The notes beneath the pieces are model-generated. The model ran no database searches and was not told the origin of the DNA. It saw nothing but the letters and a program-made list of their open reading frames with translations. DNA of 64,000 bases from Thiobacillus denitrificans (GTDB taxonomy: Bacteria; Pseudomonadota; Gammaproteobacteria; Burkholderiales; Thiobacillaceae), in assembly GCF_001530125.1 (NCBI RefSeq), contig NZ_LDUG01000017.1, positions 27,188 to 91,187 on the forward strand. Reading direction: 5' to 3'. Shown here piece by piece: positions 26,172-35,236 of the stretch; the first letter of the stretch is position 1; every line of letters begins with the position of its first letter. A program made the translations under genes and the position numbers.

Positions 26172-26732
26172 TCAGTCGATGGCCTGATAGCGCACTTCGA
26201 CGATTTCCACCTCGCGCCGTCCGTCCGGCGTCTGCACGCTGACGGTGTCGCCTTCGCGCGCCTTCAGCAGCGCACGCGCCATCGGCGAAATCCAGGCAAT
26301 GCGGCCGCGCCCGGCGTCGGCTTCGTCGGTGCCGACGATGGCGTAGGTGGACTCGCGCCCGTCCTGGTCGGCGACGGTGACGGTGGCGCCGAAGAACACC
26401 TGATCGGTGTCCTCGCGGGTGGCGGGGTCGACCACCTCGGCGTGTTCCAGTCGCTTGGACAGAAAGCGGATGCGGCGATCGACCTCGCGCAGGCGTTTCT
26501 TGCCGTAGATGTAGTCGCCGTTTTCCGAGCGGTCACCGTTGCTGGCGGCCCAGGAGATCGTTTCCACCAGCTTGGGCCGCTCGTTTTTCCACAGATGATT
26601 GAATTCGGCGTCGAGCTGCGCGTAGCCTGCGGGCGTCATGTAATTCTTCGACCCGACGGGCAGCGCCGGCGCTGCGACGTCGTCTTCGTCGGCGTCCGCC
26701 GCGTCGGTTTCCTTAACAAATGCTTTATTCAT
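26172..26732 (-). CDS. greB: Transcription elongation factor GreB
   Basis: 186 residues with a coiled-coil N-terminus (TPAGYAQLDAEFNHLWKNERPKL, SWAASNGDRSENGDYIYGKKRLREVDRRIRFL) and the C-terminal FKBP-like fold (ISPMARALLKAREGDTVSV). The longer spacing and the DRSENGDYIYGK motif favour GreB over GreA. It stimulates cleavage of backtracked RNA in RNA polymerase. About 30 acidic residues precede the usual start. The start codon overlaps the stop of the DUF2905 gene. Confidence 0.92.
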   Translation of the reverse strand: MNKAFVKETDAADADEDDVAAPALPVGSKNYMTPAGYAQLDAEFNHLWKNERPKLVETISWAASNGDRSENGDYIYGKKRLREVDRRIRFLSKRLEHAEVVDPATREDTDQVFFGATVTVADQDGRESTYAIVGTDEADAGRGRIAWISPMARALLKAREGDTVSVQTPDGRREVEIVEVRYQAID

Positions 26733-26929
26733 CGACCCAACAGATAGGCAAGTAGCGAGAGCAGCAGCGACATGAGAATGACGCTGGTGAAGGGGAAGTA
26801 GAAGGTGCCGCGCGCGCGCTTGACCCGCAGGTCGCCCGGCAGTCGCCCCAGGCCGAGGCGGTTGAGCCAGGGGGTGAACAGGCCCAGGATCAGCAGGGCT
26901 GCAATCAGGGTGACCAGCCATTTCAACAT
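26729..26929 (-). CDS. DUF2905 family small membrane protein
   Basis: 66 residues with two membrane segments (LVTLIAALLILGLFTPWLN and VILMSLLLSLLAYLLGR) separated by RLGLGRLPGDLRVKRARGTFYFPF, the family's hallmark. Function unknown. Its stop overlaps the greB start by four bases, so the two are translationally coupled. Confidence 0.88.
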   Translation of the reverse strand: MLKWLVTLIAALLILGLFTPWLNRLGLGRLPGDLRVKRARGTFYFPFTSVILMSLLLSLLAYLLGR

Positions 26930-27011
26930 GATGACAGTTTAGCCGATGCGGCCTGGCCGCAGGCTGAACGCGCCCGGATTTCTCCGGGGTCCGGGTGACG
27001 GGAAATGACGC

Positions 27012-27218
27012 TTAGGGCTGGGTTGCCGCTTCCAGCTGTTGGCGCTGCGCATCGGCAGCGTCCCGAACCTGTTGCTCGACCGCGCGTGCTTTTTCCATCG
27101 CCTGAATCTGGGTTTCGAACGCCGGGTTGGGTTTGCGTTCGGTTTCGGGCTGCGGCGGCGGCGTCGGGTCGCAGGCGCTCAGGATCAACCCAAGCAGAAT
27201 CGGGATTCGTTTCATCAT
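27012..27218 (-). CDS. Small predicted lipoprotein
   Basis: 68 residues: MMKRIPILLGLILSACDPTP carries a lipobox (LSAC) with Asp at +2, which often signals inner-membrane retention. A proline-rich linker and a short coiled-coil helix rich in Glu, Gln and Arg follow. No family recognised. Its start overlaps the stop of the upstream PNPOx-like gene (ATGA). Confidence 0.65.
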   Translation of the reverse strand: MMKRIPILLGLILSACDPTPPPQPETERKPNPAFETQIQAMEKARAVEQQVRDAADAQRQQLEAATQP

Positions 27219-27763
27219 GCGTCCTCCAGCAGACCGGTGGGCAGGCCGTCAATGCTGACCTGGTTTTTTTCGCGCCAGTAATCCAGTAAACCCACCGCGC
27301 CTTTCTTGTCGGCCCAGCGCGCCAGGGTGTCGCGTTCACCCAGGTAGGTGTACATCGGCACGGCGTAACCGCACGAGGTCTGCACCGATTCGATGTCGAG
27401 CACGATGAGCTGGCGTTCGCCAGGCAGGGCGGGAAAGTGGCGGCGCAGTTCGCTCCACGTGGGATCCTGCCGGCGCACGGCGCGGCCGCGTCCATACAGG
27501 CGCAGGATCAGCGGGTTGGCGTCGAAGCTGCACCACATCATCGTCATGCGGCCGTCGTGCTTCAGATGGGCTGCGGTTTCGTTGCCGCTGCCGGTGAGAT
27601 CGAGATAGGCCACGCGATTCGCGTCGAGCACGCGCAGGCTGTCCATGCCCTTGGGCGACAGGTTGAGGTGACTGTCGGCGGTGCCGGTGGCGGTGAAGAA
27701 CAGGTTCTGCGCAGCGATGAAGTCGCGGTGTTTGGCTTCAAGTGCGGGATAGAAGCGCGCCAT
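27215..27763 (-). CDS. Pyridoxamine 5'-phosphate oxidase-like flavin-binding protein
   Basis: 182 residues of split-barrel fold (LFFTATGTADSHLNLSPKGMDSLRVLDANRVAYLDLTGSGNET). This subgroup usually binds FMN or F420 and is annotated as a PNPOx-family or general stress protein; a role in vitamin B6 synthesis is unlikely. The C-terminal YAVPMYTYLGERDTLARWA is typical of the subgroup. It is followed by the small lipoprotein gene with a four-base overlap. Confidence 0.8.
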   Translation of the reverse strand: MARFYPALEAKHRDFIAAQNLFFTATGTADSHLNLSPKGMDSLRVLDANRVAYLDLTGSGNETAAHLKHDGRMTMMWCSFDANPLILRLYGRGRAVRRQDPTWSELRRHFPALPGERQLIVLDIESVQTSCGYAVPMYTYLGERDTLARWADKKGAVGLLDYWREKNQVSIDGLPTGLLEDA

Positions 27764-27764
27764 C

Positions 27765-27910
27765 TGGATACCCCTATAAATCTACTGCGCAACCATGATC
27801 CGGGCGCGTCCGGTGCTCTGAATCCTCATGTACTTCCATGTACATTCCGGTTCCTGCGCTCCGGGCGCGTCCGGCTGATGGCCGCTCGCTACGATTTCTA
27901 GAGGTATCCA
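27765..27910. repeat. Inverted repeat filling the gap between the PNPOx-like and LON-domain genes
   Basis: TGGATACCCCTATAAATC (27765-27782) and GATTTCTAGAGGTATCCA (27893-27910) pair over 18 positions with two mismatches, exactly spanning the intergenic region. Inside are two direct copies of TCCGGGCGCGTCCGG and a CATGTACTTCCATGTACA palindrome. Nothing coding. It resembles a compact miniature element, but no second copy is in the window. Confidence 0.7.
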
Positions 27911-28492
27911 TCAGTTGATCTGCTTTTTGAGGAAATTGGTGAGGATGCGCAGGCGCATCACGCTGTCGTTCATTTCCAGCAAATTCTGCTTGATGGAGCG
28001 CTTGAGCGGCAGCACTTCTGACAGCCGGTAGCCGACCCACACCGCGTTGTCGAATTCATGCGGCATGGGGAAATGGGCGTCGCCGTATTCGTCGATGATA
28101 TGGCGCAGGATTTCGACGGCAAGTTCGAGCTCGTTGGGGATGGCGCTGGCGGGCTCGACACTGACCGCGTCCACGTTGCCGATGAGCAGGCCGCTGGGTT
28201 CGGTGCGGGTGCTGCGGACGACGAAGCGTTCCGCTGCCTGCGTGTCAATGTGCAGGATGCCGGTCTGCGGCATGTCCCAGTCGGTGATGTGCACGCGGGT
28301 GCCGACAGCGTAGGGAACAGCGGGGGTGCCGACCTCGCTGCCTTCGCGGATGATGCAGATGCCGAACGGCGTGTTGTCGGCGATGGCCTGTTTGACCATG
28401 TCGAGATAACGCTGCTCGAAAATCCGCAGCGGCAGCTGCCCGCCGGGGAACACCACGGTATTGAGCGGGAACAGGGGCAGGGTGTCACTCAC
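27911..28492 (-). CDS. LON substrate-binding-domain protein
   Basis: 193 residues matching only the N-terminal substrate-binding domain of Lon protease ([38 protein letters not shown]). The ATPase and protease domains are absent, as in stand-alone YcaC/LonB-type N-domain proteins of proteobacteria. Function unknown. It overlaps the ubiX gene end by eight bases, indicating co-translation. Confidence 0.9.
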   Translation of the reverse strand: MSDTLPLFPLNTVVFPGGQLPLRIFEQRYLDMVKQAIADNTPFGICIIREGSEVGTPAVPYAVGTRVHITDWDMPQTGILHIDTQAAERFVVRSTRTEPSGLLIGNVDAVSVEPASAIPNELELAVEILRHIIDEYGDAHFPMPHEFDNAVWVGYRLSEVLPLKRSIKQNLLEMNDSVMRLRILTNFLKKQIN

Positions 28493-29105
28493 CGGCCGTC
28501 CCCCAGCGTGCCATCAGTTGGTGCTGGATTCCCAGTTGGTCGAGAATGCGGGCGACGATGAAATCGACGATGTCTTCGACCGATTGCGGATGATGATAAA
28601 AGCCAGGGTTGGCGGGCAGGATCACTGCATTCATCCTCGACAGCCTCAGCATGTTTTCCAGGTGCAGGGTGGAAAACGGCGCTTCGCGCGGGACGAGAAT
28701 GAGTTTGCGCTGCTCTTTCAGCATCACGTCGGCCGCGCGCTCGATCAGGTTGTCGGACAGGCCGTGGGCGATGGCGGCGAGCGTGCCCATCGAGCACGGG
28801 CACACCACCATCGCATCGGCCGGATTGGTGCCGGAAGCGACCGGCGCATTCCAGTCCTCGCGGCCAAACACGCGCAGCTGGCCGTCGCGTGCGTTCAGGC
28901 TTTCGCTCAGCTGTTTTTCGAGATCGCCGGCGCGCGCCAGCAGCGCCACGCCGAGTTCCTGTTTGGCGACGATGTGCGCGGCCTGCGACAGCAGCAGGTA
29001 AACGCGCACGTCGGCGGCCAGCAGGCATTCGAGCAGGCGCATGCCATAGGCCATGCCGGAGGCGCCGGTGAGCGCCAGGGTTACGGTATTGACGGTGGGG
29101 TGCAT
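28485..29105 (-). CDS. ubiX: Flavin prenyltransferase UbiX
   Basis: 206 residues with the flavoprotein decarboxylase fold: [41 protein letters not shown] and [21 protein letters not shown]. It attaches a dimethylallyl group to FMN, giving the prenyl-FMN cofactor of UbiD decarboxylases used in ubiquinone synthesis. The ATG at 29105 is chosen by homology; 46 codons upstream in frame are not part of the domain. It overlaps the Gx-transporter gene by 25 bases. Confidence 0.93.
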   Translation of the reverse strand: MHPTVNTVTLALTGASGMAYGMRLLECLLAADVRVYLLLSQAAHIVAKQELGVALLARAGDLEKQLSESLNARDGQLRVFGREDWNAPVASGTNPADAMVVCPCSMGTLAAIAHGLSDNLIERAADVMLKEQRKLILVPREAPFSTLHLENMLRLSRMNAVILPANPGFYHHPQSVEDIVDFIVARILDQLGIQHQLMARWGTAGE

Positions 29106-29641
29106 GACCCGGATTGTCGCCCGGATGACACAGGACCGGCAAGCAGACGCGCCACGATGACGCCGTTCACCGCGCCAAAAATCAGTGCGGCGGCGGCAAA
29201 CACCGGCAGCAGCTTGAGCAATGCCGCAGCGGGCAGCAGCCATATCCCGGCCAGCGCGAGTTGGCCGCCGATGTGGCCGAACGCCGCCAGCACCGACAGG
29301 CTGACCGGGCCGAAATAGCGGTCGGGGAGGTGGCGCGCCAGCCCCAGTACCGACAGGCTGACGAGCGCGCCGGCGGCCGCCAGCCAGAAGCCCGGCGCAA
29401 ACAGGCTGCCGAGCAGCAGGCCGCCGGCCAGCAGGCGCAACACGGACACCCAGGCCGCCGCGCGCCAGCCGTATTGAAGCAGCACCAGCAGAATGACGAT
29501 GTTGGCCAGCCCCGGTTTCACCCCGGGGATAGGACTGGGAATCGCCGCTTCGGCCAGCGTCAGCCCGATCGCCAGCGCCGCCAGCCGCGCAATGCGGCGG
29601 TCGTCGGCGGTGACCGGCAATTCAATAGCCGAGCGTGTCAT
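29081..29641 (-). CDS. Gx transporter family membrane protein
   Basis: 186 residues and about five to six transmembrane segments. [20 protein letters not shown] is the signature of the Gx/HepI-like family (related to ECF transporter S components). Genomes usually pair it, as here, with a NusG domain II protein; together they are often linked to quinone or electron-transfer gene sets. The substrate is not known. It overlaps both neighbours. Confidence 0.85.
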   Translation of the reverse strand: MTRSAIELPVTADDRRIARLAALAIGLTLAEAAIPSPIPGVKPGLANIVILLVLLQYGWRAAAWVSVLRLLAGGLLLGSLFAPGFWLAAAGALVSLSVLGLARHLPDRYFGPVSLSVLAAFGHIGGQLALAGIWLLPAAALLKLLPVFAAAALIFGAVNGVIVARLLAGPVSSGRQSGSCTPPSIP

Positions 29642-29984
29642 AGGCGGGGACGCGGCCCCGGATTTCGAGGCTGACCTGGTTCGGCAGGCACAGCGCCGTC
29701 TGGCCGGAAAGCGTGAGCCAGCCCTGTTTCACGCACAGTTGGCGCGGCGACGGGTCCGCTGCGACGCGGGCGCGGCCGGGCTCGATCTCGATCCGCGTGG
29801 TGCCGAGCGGGCCGTCGATGGAGACGCTTTGCGCGTGGGTGAGGGGGGCGGTTTTGACCACCTGGCCGGCGGCGCGGATGACGGCCGTGTCGCCGCGATC
29901 ACCGCCCCATGCATATACCGTCAGCGCGGCAACCAGGCCGCCGCCGAGCAGCAGCACGCCCATGTCGCCGGCGCGCAGTATCAT
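29622..29984 (-). CDS. NusG domain II-containing membrane-anchored protein
   Basis: 120 residues: one N-terminal membrane helix (MGVLLLGGGLVAALTVYAWG) and an extracytoplasmic NusG-domain-II beta fold (GTTRIEIEPGRARVAADPSP, CVKQGWLTLSGQTALCLPNQV) with two cysteines. Despite its name it is not a transcription factor. The paired Gx transporter overlaps by 20 bases. The ATG at 29984 is preferred because upstream codons come from the CACAGAGG repeat. Confidence 0.82.
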   Translation of the reverse strand: MILRAGDMGVLLLGGGLVAALTVYAWGGDRGDTAVIRAAGQVVKTAPLTHAQSVSIDGPLGTTRIEIEPGRARVAADPSPRQLCVKQGWLTLSGQTALCLPNQVSLEIRGRVPAYDTLGY

Positions 29985-29995
29985 CCTAAGAACCC

Positions 29996-30132
29996 CACCA
30001 CAGAGACACAGAGGCACGGAGAACGGCAGGAAATCAATGGGTTGTCGATCAACCAGCCTTCACCCATCGGGTGGGCACACTGACACATGCACGGTGTCGT
30101 CTTTCCTCTGTGCTCTCTGTGCCTCTGTGGTT
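29996..30132. repeat. CACAGAGG inverted-repeat pair 2 (rapZ - NusG-II gap)
   Basis: ACCACAGAGACACAGAGGCAC at 29997-30017 faces CTCTGTGCCTCTGTGGTTC ending near 30132, around an ~80-bp spacer. It occupies nearly all of the gap between rapZ and the NusG domain II gene. Confidence 0.82.
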
Positions 30133-30150
30133 CAACTGCGGTTTCAAGGA

Positions 30151-30987
30151 TCATGACAGTTCGCGGTGCCGCACCAGCACCTGCTCGCGTTCGCGGAAGG
30201 CGGCGGCCAGCGTTTCGGCGAAGTAGACGCTGCGGTGCTGGCCGCCGGTGCAGCCGATGGCGACCGTCAGGTAGGCGCGATGGTCGCGGATGAAGCACGG
30301 CAGCCAGTTTTCGACAAAGCCGCGGATATCAGCCAGGAGCGCCATGGCGTTGGGGCTGGACTCGATAAAGTCCTGCACCGGCTGGTCGCGCCCTGTGAGC
30401 GGGCGCAGCTCGGCGACATAGTGCGGGTTGGGCAGGCAGCGCACGTCGAACACCAGGTCGGCGTCGAGCGGAATGCCGTGCTTGAAGCCGAAGGACTCGA
30501 ACAGCAGCGTGATGCGCGAACGGTCCTGTCCGATCAGGTCCTTGATCCACAGCCGCAGCGCCGCGGCGGAGAGGTCACTGGTGTCGATTCGATGCGCCAG
30601 CGGCGCGATGTCGGCGAGCATCTCGCGTTCGAGCTGGATGGCTTCCTGCAGCGACACGCTGTCGCTGGACAGCGGATGGCGCCGCCGCGTTTCGGAAAAG
30701 CGCTTGACCAGCGTCAGCGTCTTGGATTCGAGGAAGATCACCCGCAGGTCGGCGCCCTGTTCGCGCAGTGCTTCGGCAATCTGTGGCAGTTGCGAAAAGC
30801 TCGCACTGCTGCGCGCGTCGATGGCGATGGCGATGCGGGTGTGGCCTTCGTGCCTCAGATAGTCGACCAGCGGCTGCAGCATGGCCAGCGGCAGGTTGTC
30901 GACGCAGTAATAGCCGACGTCTTCCAGCACCGCAATGGCGATGCTTTTGCCCGACCCCGACAGTCCAGAGACCAGAACGATCTGCAC
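30151..30987 (-). CDS. rapZ: RNase adapter RapZ
   Basis: 278 residues. An N-terminal P-loop GLSGSGKS (residues 8-15) and C-terminal conserved [18 protein letters not shown] mark RapZ. In E. coli it binds glucosamine 6-phosphate and presents the sRNA GlmZ to RNase E; betaproteobacterial RapZ may have other targets. The start is GTG, immediately after the hprK stop (TGAGTG), so the two genes are coupled. It is the last gene of the rpoN-side run. Confidence 0.93.
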   Translation of the reverse strand: MQIVLVSGLSGSGKSIAIAVLEDVGYYCVDNLPLAMLQPLVDYLRHEGHTRIAIAIDARSSASFSQLPQIAEALREQGADLRVIFLESKTLTLVKRFSETRRRHPLSSDSVSLQEAIQLEREMLADIAPLAHRIDTSDLSAAALRLWIKDLIGQDRSRITLLFESFGFKHGIPLDADLVFDVRCLPNPHYVAELRPLTGRDQPVQDFIESSPNAMALLADIRGFVENWLPCFIRDHRAYLTVAIGCTGGQHRSVYFAETLAAAFREREQVLVRHRELS

Positions 30988-31938
30988 TCAACTGCCCTCG
31001 TTGATGGCCGCCTGCTGGCGCTGGATGAACTGCTCGACCGGATTGATGCCGCGGCGTTTGAGGAGGTGATTGCGCACCGCCACCTCGACCAGCACCGCGA
31101 GGTTGCGGCCGGCCGCAACCGGGATACGTACCTTGGGAATAGCGACGTCGAGGATGGTCTCGGTCGACGCTACCATGTCGAGCCGGTTGAGACCGACTTC
31201 GCCCACTTCTTCCGGATGCACCAGTTCGACAATGAGATTGAGGTTCTTTTTCGGCTTGACCGCCATTTCGCCGAACAGGAAGCGGATATTGAGAATGCCC
31301 AGGCCGCGCACTTCGAGAAAATCGCGGATCAGCGGTGGGCAGCTGCCTTCCAGCGTTTGGGGTGCGACGTGCTTTAGTTCGACCACGTCGTCGGCGATCA
31401 GCCGATGGCTGCGCGAGATGAGCTCCAGCGCCAGCTCGCTCTTGCCGACGCCGGCGTCGCCCTTGAGCAGGACGCCGGTACCGAGCACCTCGAGAAACAC
31501 GCCGTGGATCGAGGTGGCCTCGGCCAGTCGCTGCGTCAGGTAATGCCCCAGGTAGGACATCAGGATGGGGCTCGCGAGCGTCGACGTGAACAGCGGGGTT
31601 TCGGTGCGCTCGGCACTGTCGAGCAGAACTGCCGGCACGGCTTCGCCGCTGGAGACGACGATGGCTGCCAGTTCGGTCGAAAACAGGTGATCGATGGCGT
31701 CCTGCAGGCCGGACTCGGACAGGCTGCGCAGATAGCCCATTTCGGCAGGCCCCAGCACCTGTACCCGGTTGGGGTGCACAAAATTGAGATGCCCGATGAG
31801 GGCCAGAGTCGGTTTCTGGATGGTTTCGGAAGACAGGGTACGCTTGCCGCCATCACGCCCCGCTATCCACTGCAGGGACAATTGTTCCGCCATGTCGCGA
31901 AACAGCGTCTCGACCGAAACCTGGCTGGGTTCGTCCAT
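30988..31938 (-). CDS. hprK: HPr kinase/phosphorylase
   Basis: 316 residues, standard length. Walker A GDAGVGKSELALELI and the HPrK signature EVRGLGILNIRFLFG are intact. It phosphorylates HPr on serine with ATP or pyrophosphate and reverses the reaction. In betaproteobacteria with an incomplete PTS it serves regulation rather than sugar uptake. The start is the ATG at 31938; an in-frame GTG seven codons upstream, inside ptsN, is the alternative because neither has a clear Shine-Dalgarno. Confidence 0.94.
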   Translation of the reverse strand: MDEPSQVSVETLFRDMAEQLSLQWIAGRDGGKRTLSSETIQKPTLALIGHLNFVHPNRVQVLGPAEMGYLRSLSESGLQDAIDHLFSTELAAIVVSSGEAVPAVLLDSAERTETPLFTSTLASPILMSYLGHYLTQRLAEATSIHGVFLEVLGTGVLLKGDAGVGKSELALELISRSHRLIADDVVELKHVAPQTLEGSCPPLIRDFLEVRGLGILNIRFLFGEMAVKPKKNLNLIVELVHPEEVGEVGLNRLDMVASTETILDVAIPKVRIPVAAGRNLAVLVEVAVRNHLLKRRGINPVEQFIQRQQAAINEGS

Positions 31939-31949
31939 GCGCCGAGCGG

Positions 31950-32405
31950 CTAGCTTGACCACGATTCGAGCAGCGCGATCAATTCGGATGGGGTGTCGGC
32001 CGCCAGCATTTTTGAGCGCATGGCATCGTCTCCAAACAGCTGGGCCAGTTCGCCCAGAATCTGCAGATGGCGTTCGTTGGCATCCTTGGGAACCAGCAAA
32101 ATGAAGCACAGCGACACCGGCTGGTTGTCGGGGGCGTCGAATTCGATCGGGATCTTCAGGCGGTAAAACGCGCCGCTGGCATCCTTCAGGCCCTTGATGC
32201 GGCCGTGCGGAATGGCGATGCCGTAGCCAAGCGCGGTCGAACCCAGGCGTTCGCGTTCGAACAGGCTGGTGAAAATGTCGGTGGATTTGAGCCCGTGGGT
32301 CTGGGCGAGCAGCTCGGCAGCGTGTTCGAACAGTTTCTTCTTGCTGGAAAAACTCATGTCCAGCAAGGTGGTGTCGGGCGTGATAAGGGGAGCGATTAGG
32401 TTCAT
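31950..32405 (-). CDS. ptsN: PTS IIA-like nitrogen regulatory protein PtsN
   Basis: 151 residues of IIA(Ntr) fold; the phosphorylated histidine is in GIAIPHGRI. It receives phosphate from NPr/HPr and modulates potassium and nitrogen responses, often alongside sigma-54. It sits between hpf and hprK in the canonical order. Confidence 0.94.
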   Translation of the reverse strand: MNLIAPLITPDTTLLDMSFSSKKKLFEHAAELLAQTHGLKSTDIFTSLFERERLGSTALGYGIAIPHGRIKGLKDASGAFYRLKIPIEFDAPDNQPVSLCFILLVPKDANERHLQILGELAQLFGDDAMRSKMLAADTPSELIALLESWSS

Positions 32406-32501
32406 GCCGGTTGCGAAGCCGGGGGAAGGGAGTCCGGCGCCTGGAAATTATACGCCCGGAGTGTCTCCGGGCGGGGTTGCCTCAATTCGGACGGATCGGC
32501 G

Positions 32502-32837
32502 TCAGGCAACGGTTTCTGTCGGTTGATGTTTCAAACCGCCGCTGGCCTGATGGACATCCGCGGTTTTTTCCTTGTGCTTGACGATCTGGCGATCCAGCTT
32601 GTCGGCCAGAAAGTCAATCGCGGCGTACATGTTGCCGTCCTCGCTGTGCGCATTGAAGTCGTGGCCCTTGACGTGCAGGGTGGCTTCCACTTTGTGCACC
32701 AGCTTTTCCACCTGCATGATCACGGTCACGTTGATGACGTGGTCGAAGTGGCGTTTGACGCGGTCGAGTTTCTCGGAAACATAGTCGCGGATGGCTGGGG
32801 TCACTTCCAGATGATGACCGGAAATTGTCAAATTCAT
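32502..32837 (-). CDS. hpf: Ribosome hibernation promoting factor (short form)
   Basis: 111 residues: MNLTISGHHLEVTPAIRDYV opens the beta-alpha-beta fold and ATLHVKGHDFNAHSEDGNMY AAIDFLADKL follows. It lacks the C-terminal dimerisation domain of long HPF. It binds the 30S decoding region and helps form 100S dimers in stationary phase. It follows rpoN as in most proteobacteria. Confidence 0.93.
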   Translation of the reverse strand: MNLTISGHHLEVTPAIRDYVSEKLDRVKRHFDHVINVTVIMQVEKLVHKVEATLHVKGHDFNAHSEDGNMYAAIDFLADKLDRQIVKHKEKTADVHQASGGLKHQPTETVA

Positions 32838-32993
32838 AGAGCCTCCTAAGTCTGCTTGATAAAGCTGAAAACCGGCTTTCTGTCCCGTTTCAGGAGCGAC
32901 AGCGTGCGCTCGATTTCATTGTGAGACGAAAGCGGGGCACATTCAAGCGTGACGCGGCCTTTTGGCCGGGATGGCACGGGAAAGCGTTTGCGA

Positions 32994-34433
32994 TCAAAGC
33001 GCGCGGCGCATGTTTGCGGGGGGGATTTGCAGCAATTCGCGGTATTTGGCGACGGTGCGGCGGGCCACCACGATGCCCTGCTGGCCGAGCACGTCGGCCA
33101 GCTGGCCGTCGGACAGCGGTTTCTTGCCGCTTTCGGCGGCGATCAGCTGTTTGATCAGCGCCCGGATGGCGGTCGACGAGCAGGCGCCGCCACTGTCGGT
33201 GGCGACATGGCTGCCGAAGAAATACTTCAGTTCGTACAGGCCGCGCGGCGTCATCATGAATTTTTGTGTGGTCACGCGTGAAATGGTCGATTCGTGCAGC
33301 TCAACCGTGTCGGCGATCTCGCGCAACACCAGCGGGCGCATCGCTACATCGCCGTGCTCGAAGAACTGCTTCTGGCGGTCGACGATGGCCTGCGAGACGC
33401 GCAGGATGGTGTCGAAGCGCTGTTGCACGTTCTTGATCAGCCAGCGTGCTTCCTGCAGCTGGCTGGCCAGCTGGCTGCCACCGTTTTCGCGGTGGCGCGC
33501 CAGGATGTCGGCATAGACGCGGTTGACGCGCAGCCTGGGCATGGCGTCGGCATTGAGGCTGGCGATCCACATGCCCTTGATCTTGCGTATATAGACGTCG
33601 GGAATGACGTAGTGCGTTTCGTCGGCGCCGAAGGCCGCGCCGGGACGCGGGTTCAGGGACAGGATCAGGGCACGCGCAGCACGCAGCGCGGGGTCGTCGA
33701 TTCCGAGCATTTTTTTCAGCTTGCCGACATCGCGCGCGGCGAGCAGATCGAGATAATGCGCCGTCAGCCGCATGGCGGCGTCGCGCGCCGGGGTGTCGGG
33801 GGACAGGGCGCGCAGCTGCAGGGTCAGGCATTCAGCCAGGTTGCGCGCGCCGACGCCGGTCGGGTCCATGTTTTGCAGGTGCTTGAGCGCGGTTTCGACC
33901 TCCTGGGGTTCGAGCTCCTCGATTTCGGCCTGCAGACTGGCGGTGATGTCTTCCAGCGGCTGGGTAAGAAAGCCGGCTTCGTCGAGGTCGTCGATCAGCG
34001 CGGCAACCAGCGTGCGGTCGCGCAAGGTCAGTGGGCTGACGATCAGCTGGTTCAGCAGGTGTTCGCGCAAGGTTGAACCCGATACCGAGCCTTGCTCATA
34101 GTCGCTGTCTTCGTCATTGCTGCCGGCCGCACTGTAGTCGTTCCAGTCGGAATCATCGAGCGAGGTCACCGGATCGGATTCGGAGCTCTCGGGCTGAGGG
34201 GCTTCCGTGCTCTGCGCCTCAGCCTCGGCCGTGTGGACGGGGGCCTCGGCGGCCGCCAGGCTGACTTCGTCTTCGTTCTCGTCCTCGCGTTCCAGCAGCG
34301 GATTGTCCTGCAGCATCTGCTCCAGTTCCTGGTTCAATTCCAGCGTCGACAACTGCAGCAGCCGGATCGACTGCTGCAGTTGCGGCGTCAGGGTAAGGTG
34401 TTGACCGAGCTTGAGTTGAAGGCTGTGTTTCAT
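32994..34433 (-). CDS. rpoN: RNA polymerase sigma-54 factor
   Basis: 479 residues. A Gln/Leu-rich activator-interacting N-terminus (LQLKLGQHLTLTPQLQQSIRLL) is followed by an acidic linker, the core-binding domain, the HTH (ELHESTISRVTTQKFMMTPRG) and an intact RpoN box ARRTVAKYRELLQIP. It directs polymerase to -24/-12 promoters and requires an AAA+ activator, such as the response regulator at 57248-58678. A protein containing only the C-terminal half of this architecture lies at 879-2117. Confidence 0.96.
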   Translation of the reverse strand: MKHSLQLKLGQHLTLTPQLQQSIRLLQLSTLELNQELEQMLQDNPLLEREDENEDEVSLAAAEAPVHTAEAEAQSTEAPQPESSESDPVTSLDDSDWNDYSAAGSNDEDSDYEQGSVSGSTLREHLLNQLIVSPLTLRDRTLVAALIDDLDEAGFLTQPLEDITASLQAEIEELEPQEVETALKHLQNMDPTGVGARNLAECLTLQLRALSPDTPARDAAMRLTAHYLDLLAARDVGKLKKMLGIDDPALRAARALILSLNPRPGAAFGADETHYVIPDVYIRKIKGMWIASLNADAMPRLRVNRVYADILARHRENGGSQLASQLQEARWLIKNVQQRFDTILRVSQAIVDRQKQFFEHGDVAMRPLVLREIADTVELHESTISRVTTQKFMMTPRGLYELKYFFGSHVATDSGGACSSTAIRALIKQLIAAESGKKPLSDGQLADVLGQQGIVVARRTVAKYRELLQIPPANMRRAL

Positions 34434-34513
34434 GAAACCTGACTACGGCAAAAATCGTGCCGACTTGAATCAAGTGTAGCGCGTGTTGCGTGATTTGTTT
34501 GCCGGGTCCGGGA

Positions 34514-35236
34514 TTACAGGCGGAAATTTTCGCCTAGATAGACCTTGCGTGCGTTGTCGTCCTGGATGATGAGGTCGGGCGTGCCGGCGATCAGCAGACG
34601 TCCTTCATTGATGATGTAGGCGCGGTCGCAGATGCCCAGGGTTTCGCGCACGTTGTGGTCGGTGATGAGCACGCCGATGTCGCGCTCGATCAAAAAATGC
34701 ACCAGTTTCTGGATGTCGAGCACGGCAATGGGGTCGACCCCGGCGAAGGGCTCGTCAAGCAGGATGAAGCGCGGATTGATCGCCAGTGCGCGCGCGATTT
34801 CCACTCGGCGGCGCTCGCCGCCGGACAGGCTGATGGCGGCCGCCTCGCGCAGGTGGCCGATATGCAGGTCTTCCAGCAGGTTGTTGAGGTGTTCCTCGCG
34901 CTCATCCTTGCTGTAGGGCTTGAGCTCCAGAATGGCGCGGATGTTCTCCTCCACCGTCATCTTGCGGAAGATCGACGGCTCCTGCGGCAGGTAGGCCAGC
35001 CCCAGCCGTGCACGCTGGTGAATTTCCATGTGGGTGAGGTCGTGCGTATCCATCTGCACGCTGCCGCCGTCGGCTGCGACCAGTCCGACCACCATGTAGA
35101 AACAGGTGGTCTTGCCGGCGCCGTTGGGCCCCAGCAGGCCGACCACCTCGCCGCTATTGACCTCGAACGAGACGTCGTGGACTACGGTGCGTTTGCCATA
35201 CGTCTTGCGCAGGCGCTGGGCGGAAATCTGGCTCAT
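34514..35236 (-). CDS. lptB: LPS export ABC transporter ATPase LptB
   Basis: 240 residues. Walker A LLGPNGAGKTTCFYM, ABC signature LSGGERRRVEIARAL and Walker B FILLDEPFAGVDP are all intact. It powers extraction of lipopolysaccharide from the inner membrane with LptF/G and LptC. Its start overlaps the lptA stop (ATGA). Confidence 0.96.
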   Translation of the reverse strand: MSQISAQRLRKTYGKRTVVHDVSFEVNSGEVVGLLGPNGAGKTTCFYMVVGLVAADGGSVQMDTHDLTHMEIHQRARLGLAYLPQEPSIFRKMTVEENIRAILELKPYSKDEREEHLNNLLEDLHIGHLREAAAISLSGGERRRVEIARALAINPRFILLDEPFAGVDPIAVLDIQKLVHFLIERDIGVLITDHNVRETLGICDRAYIINEGRLLIAGTPDLIIQDDNARKVYLGENFRL

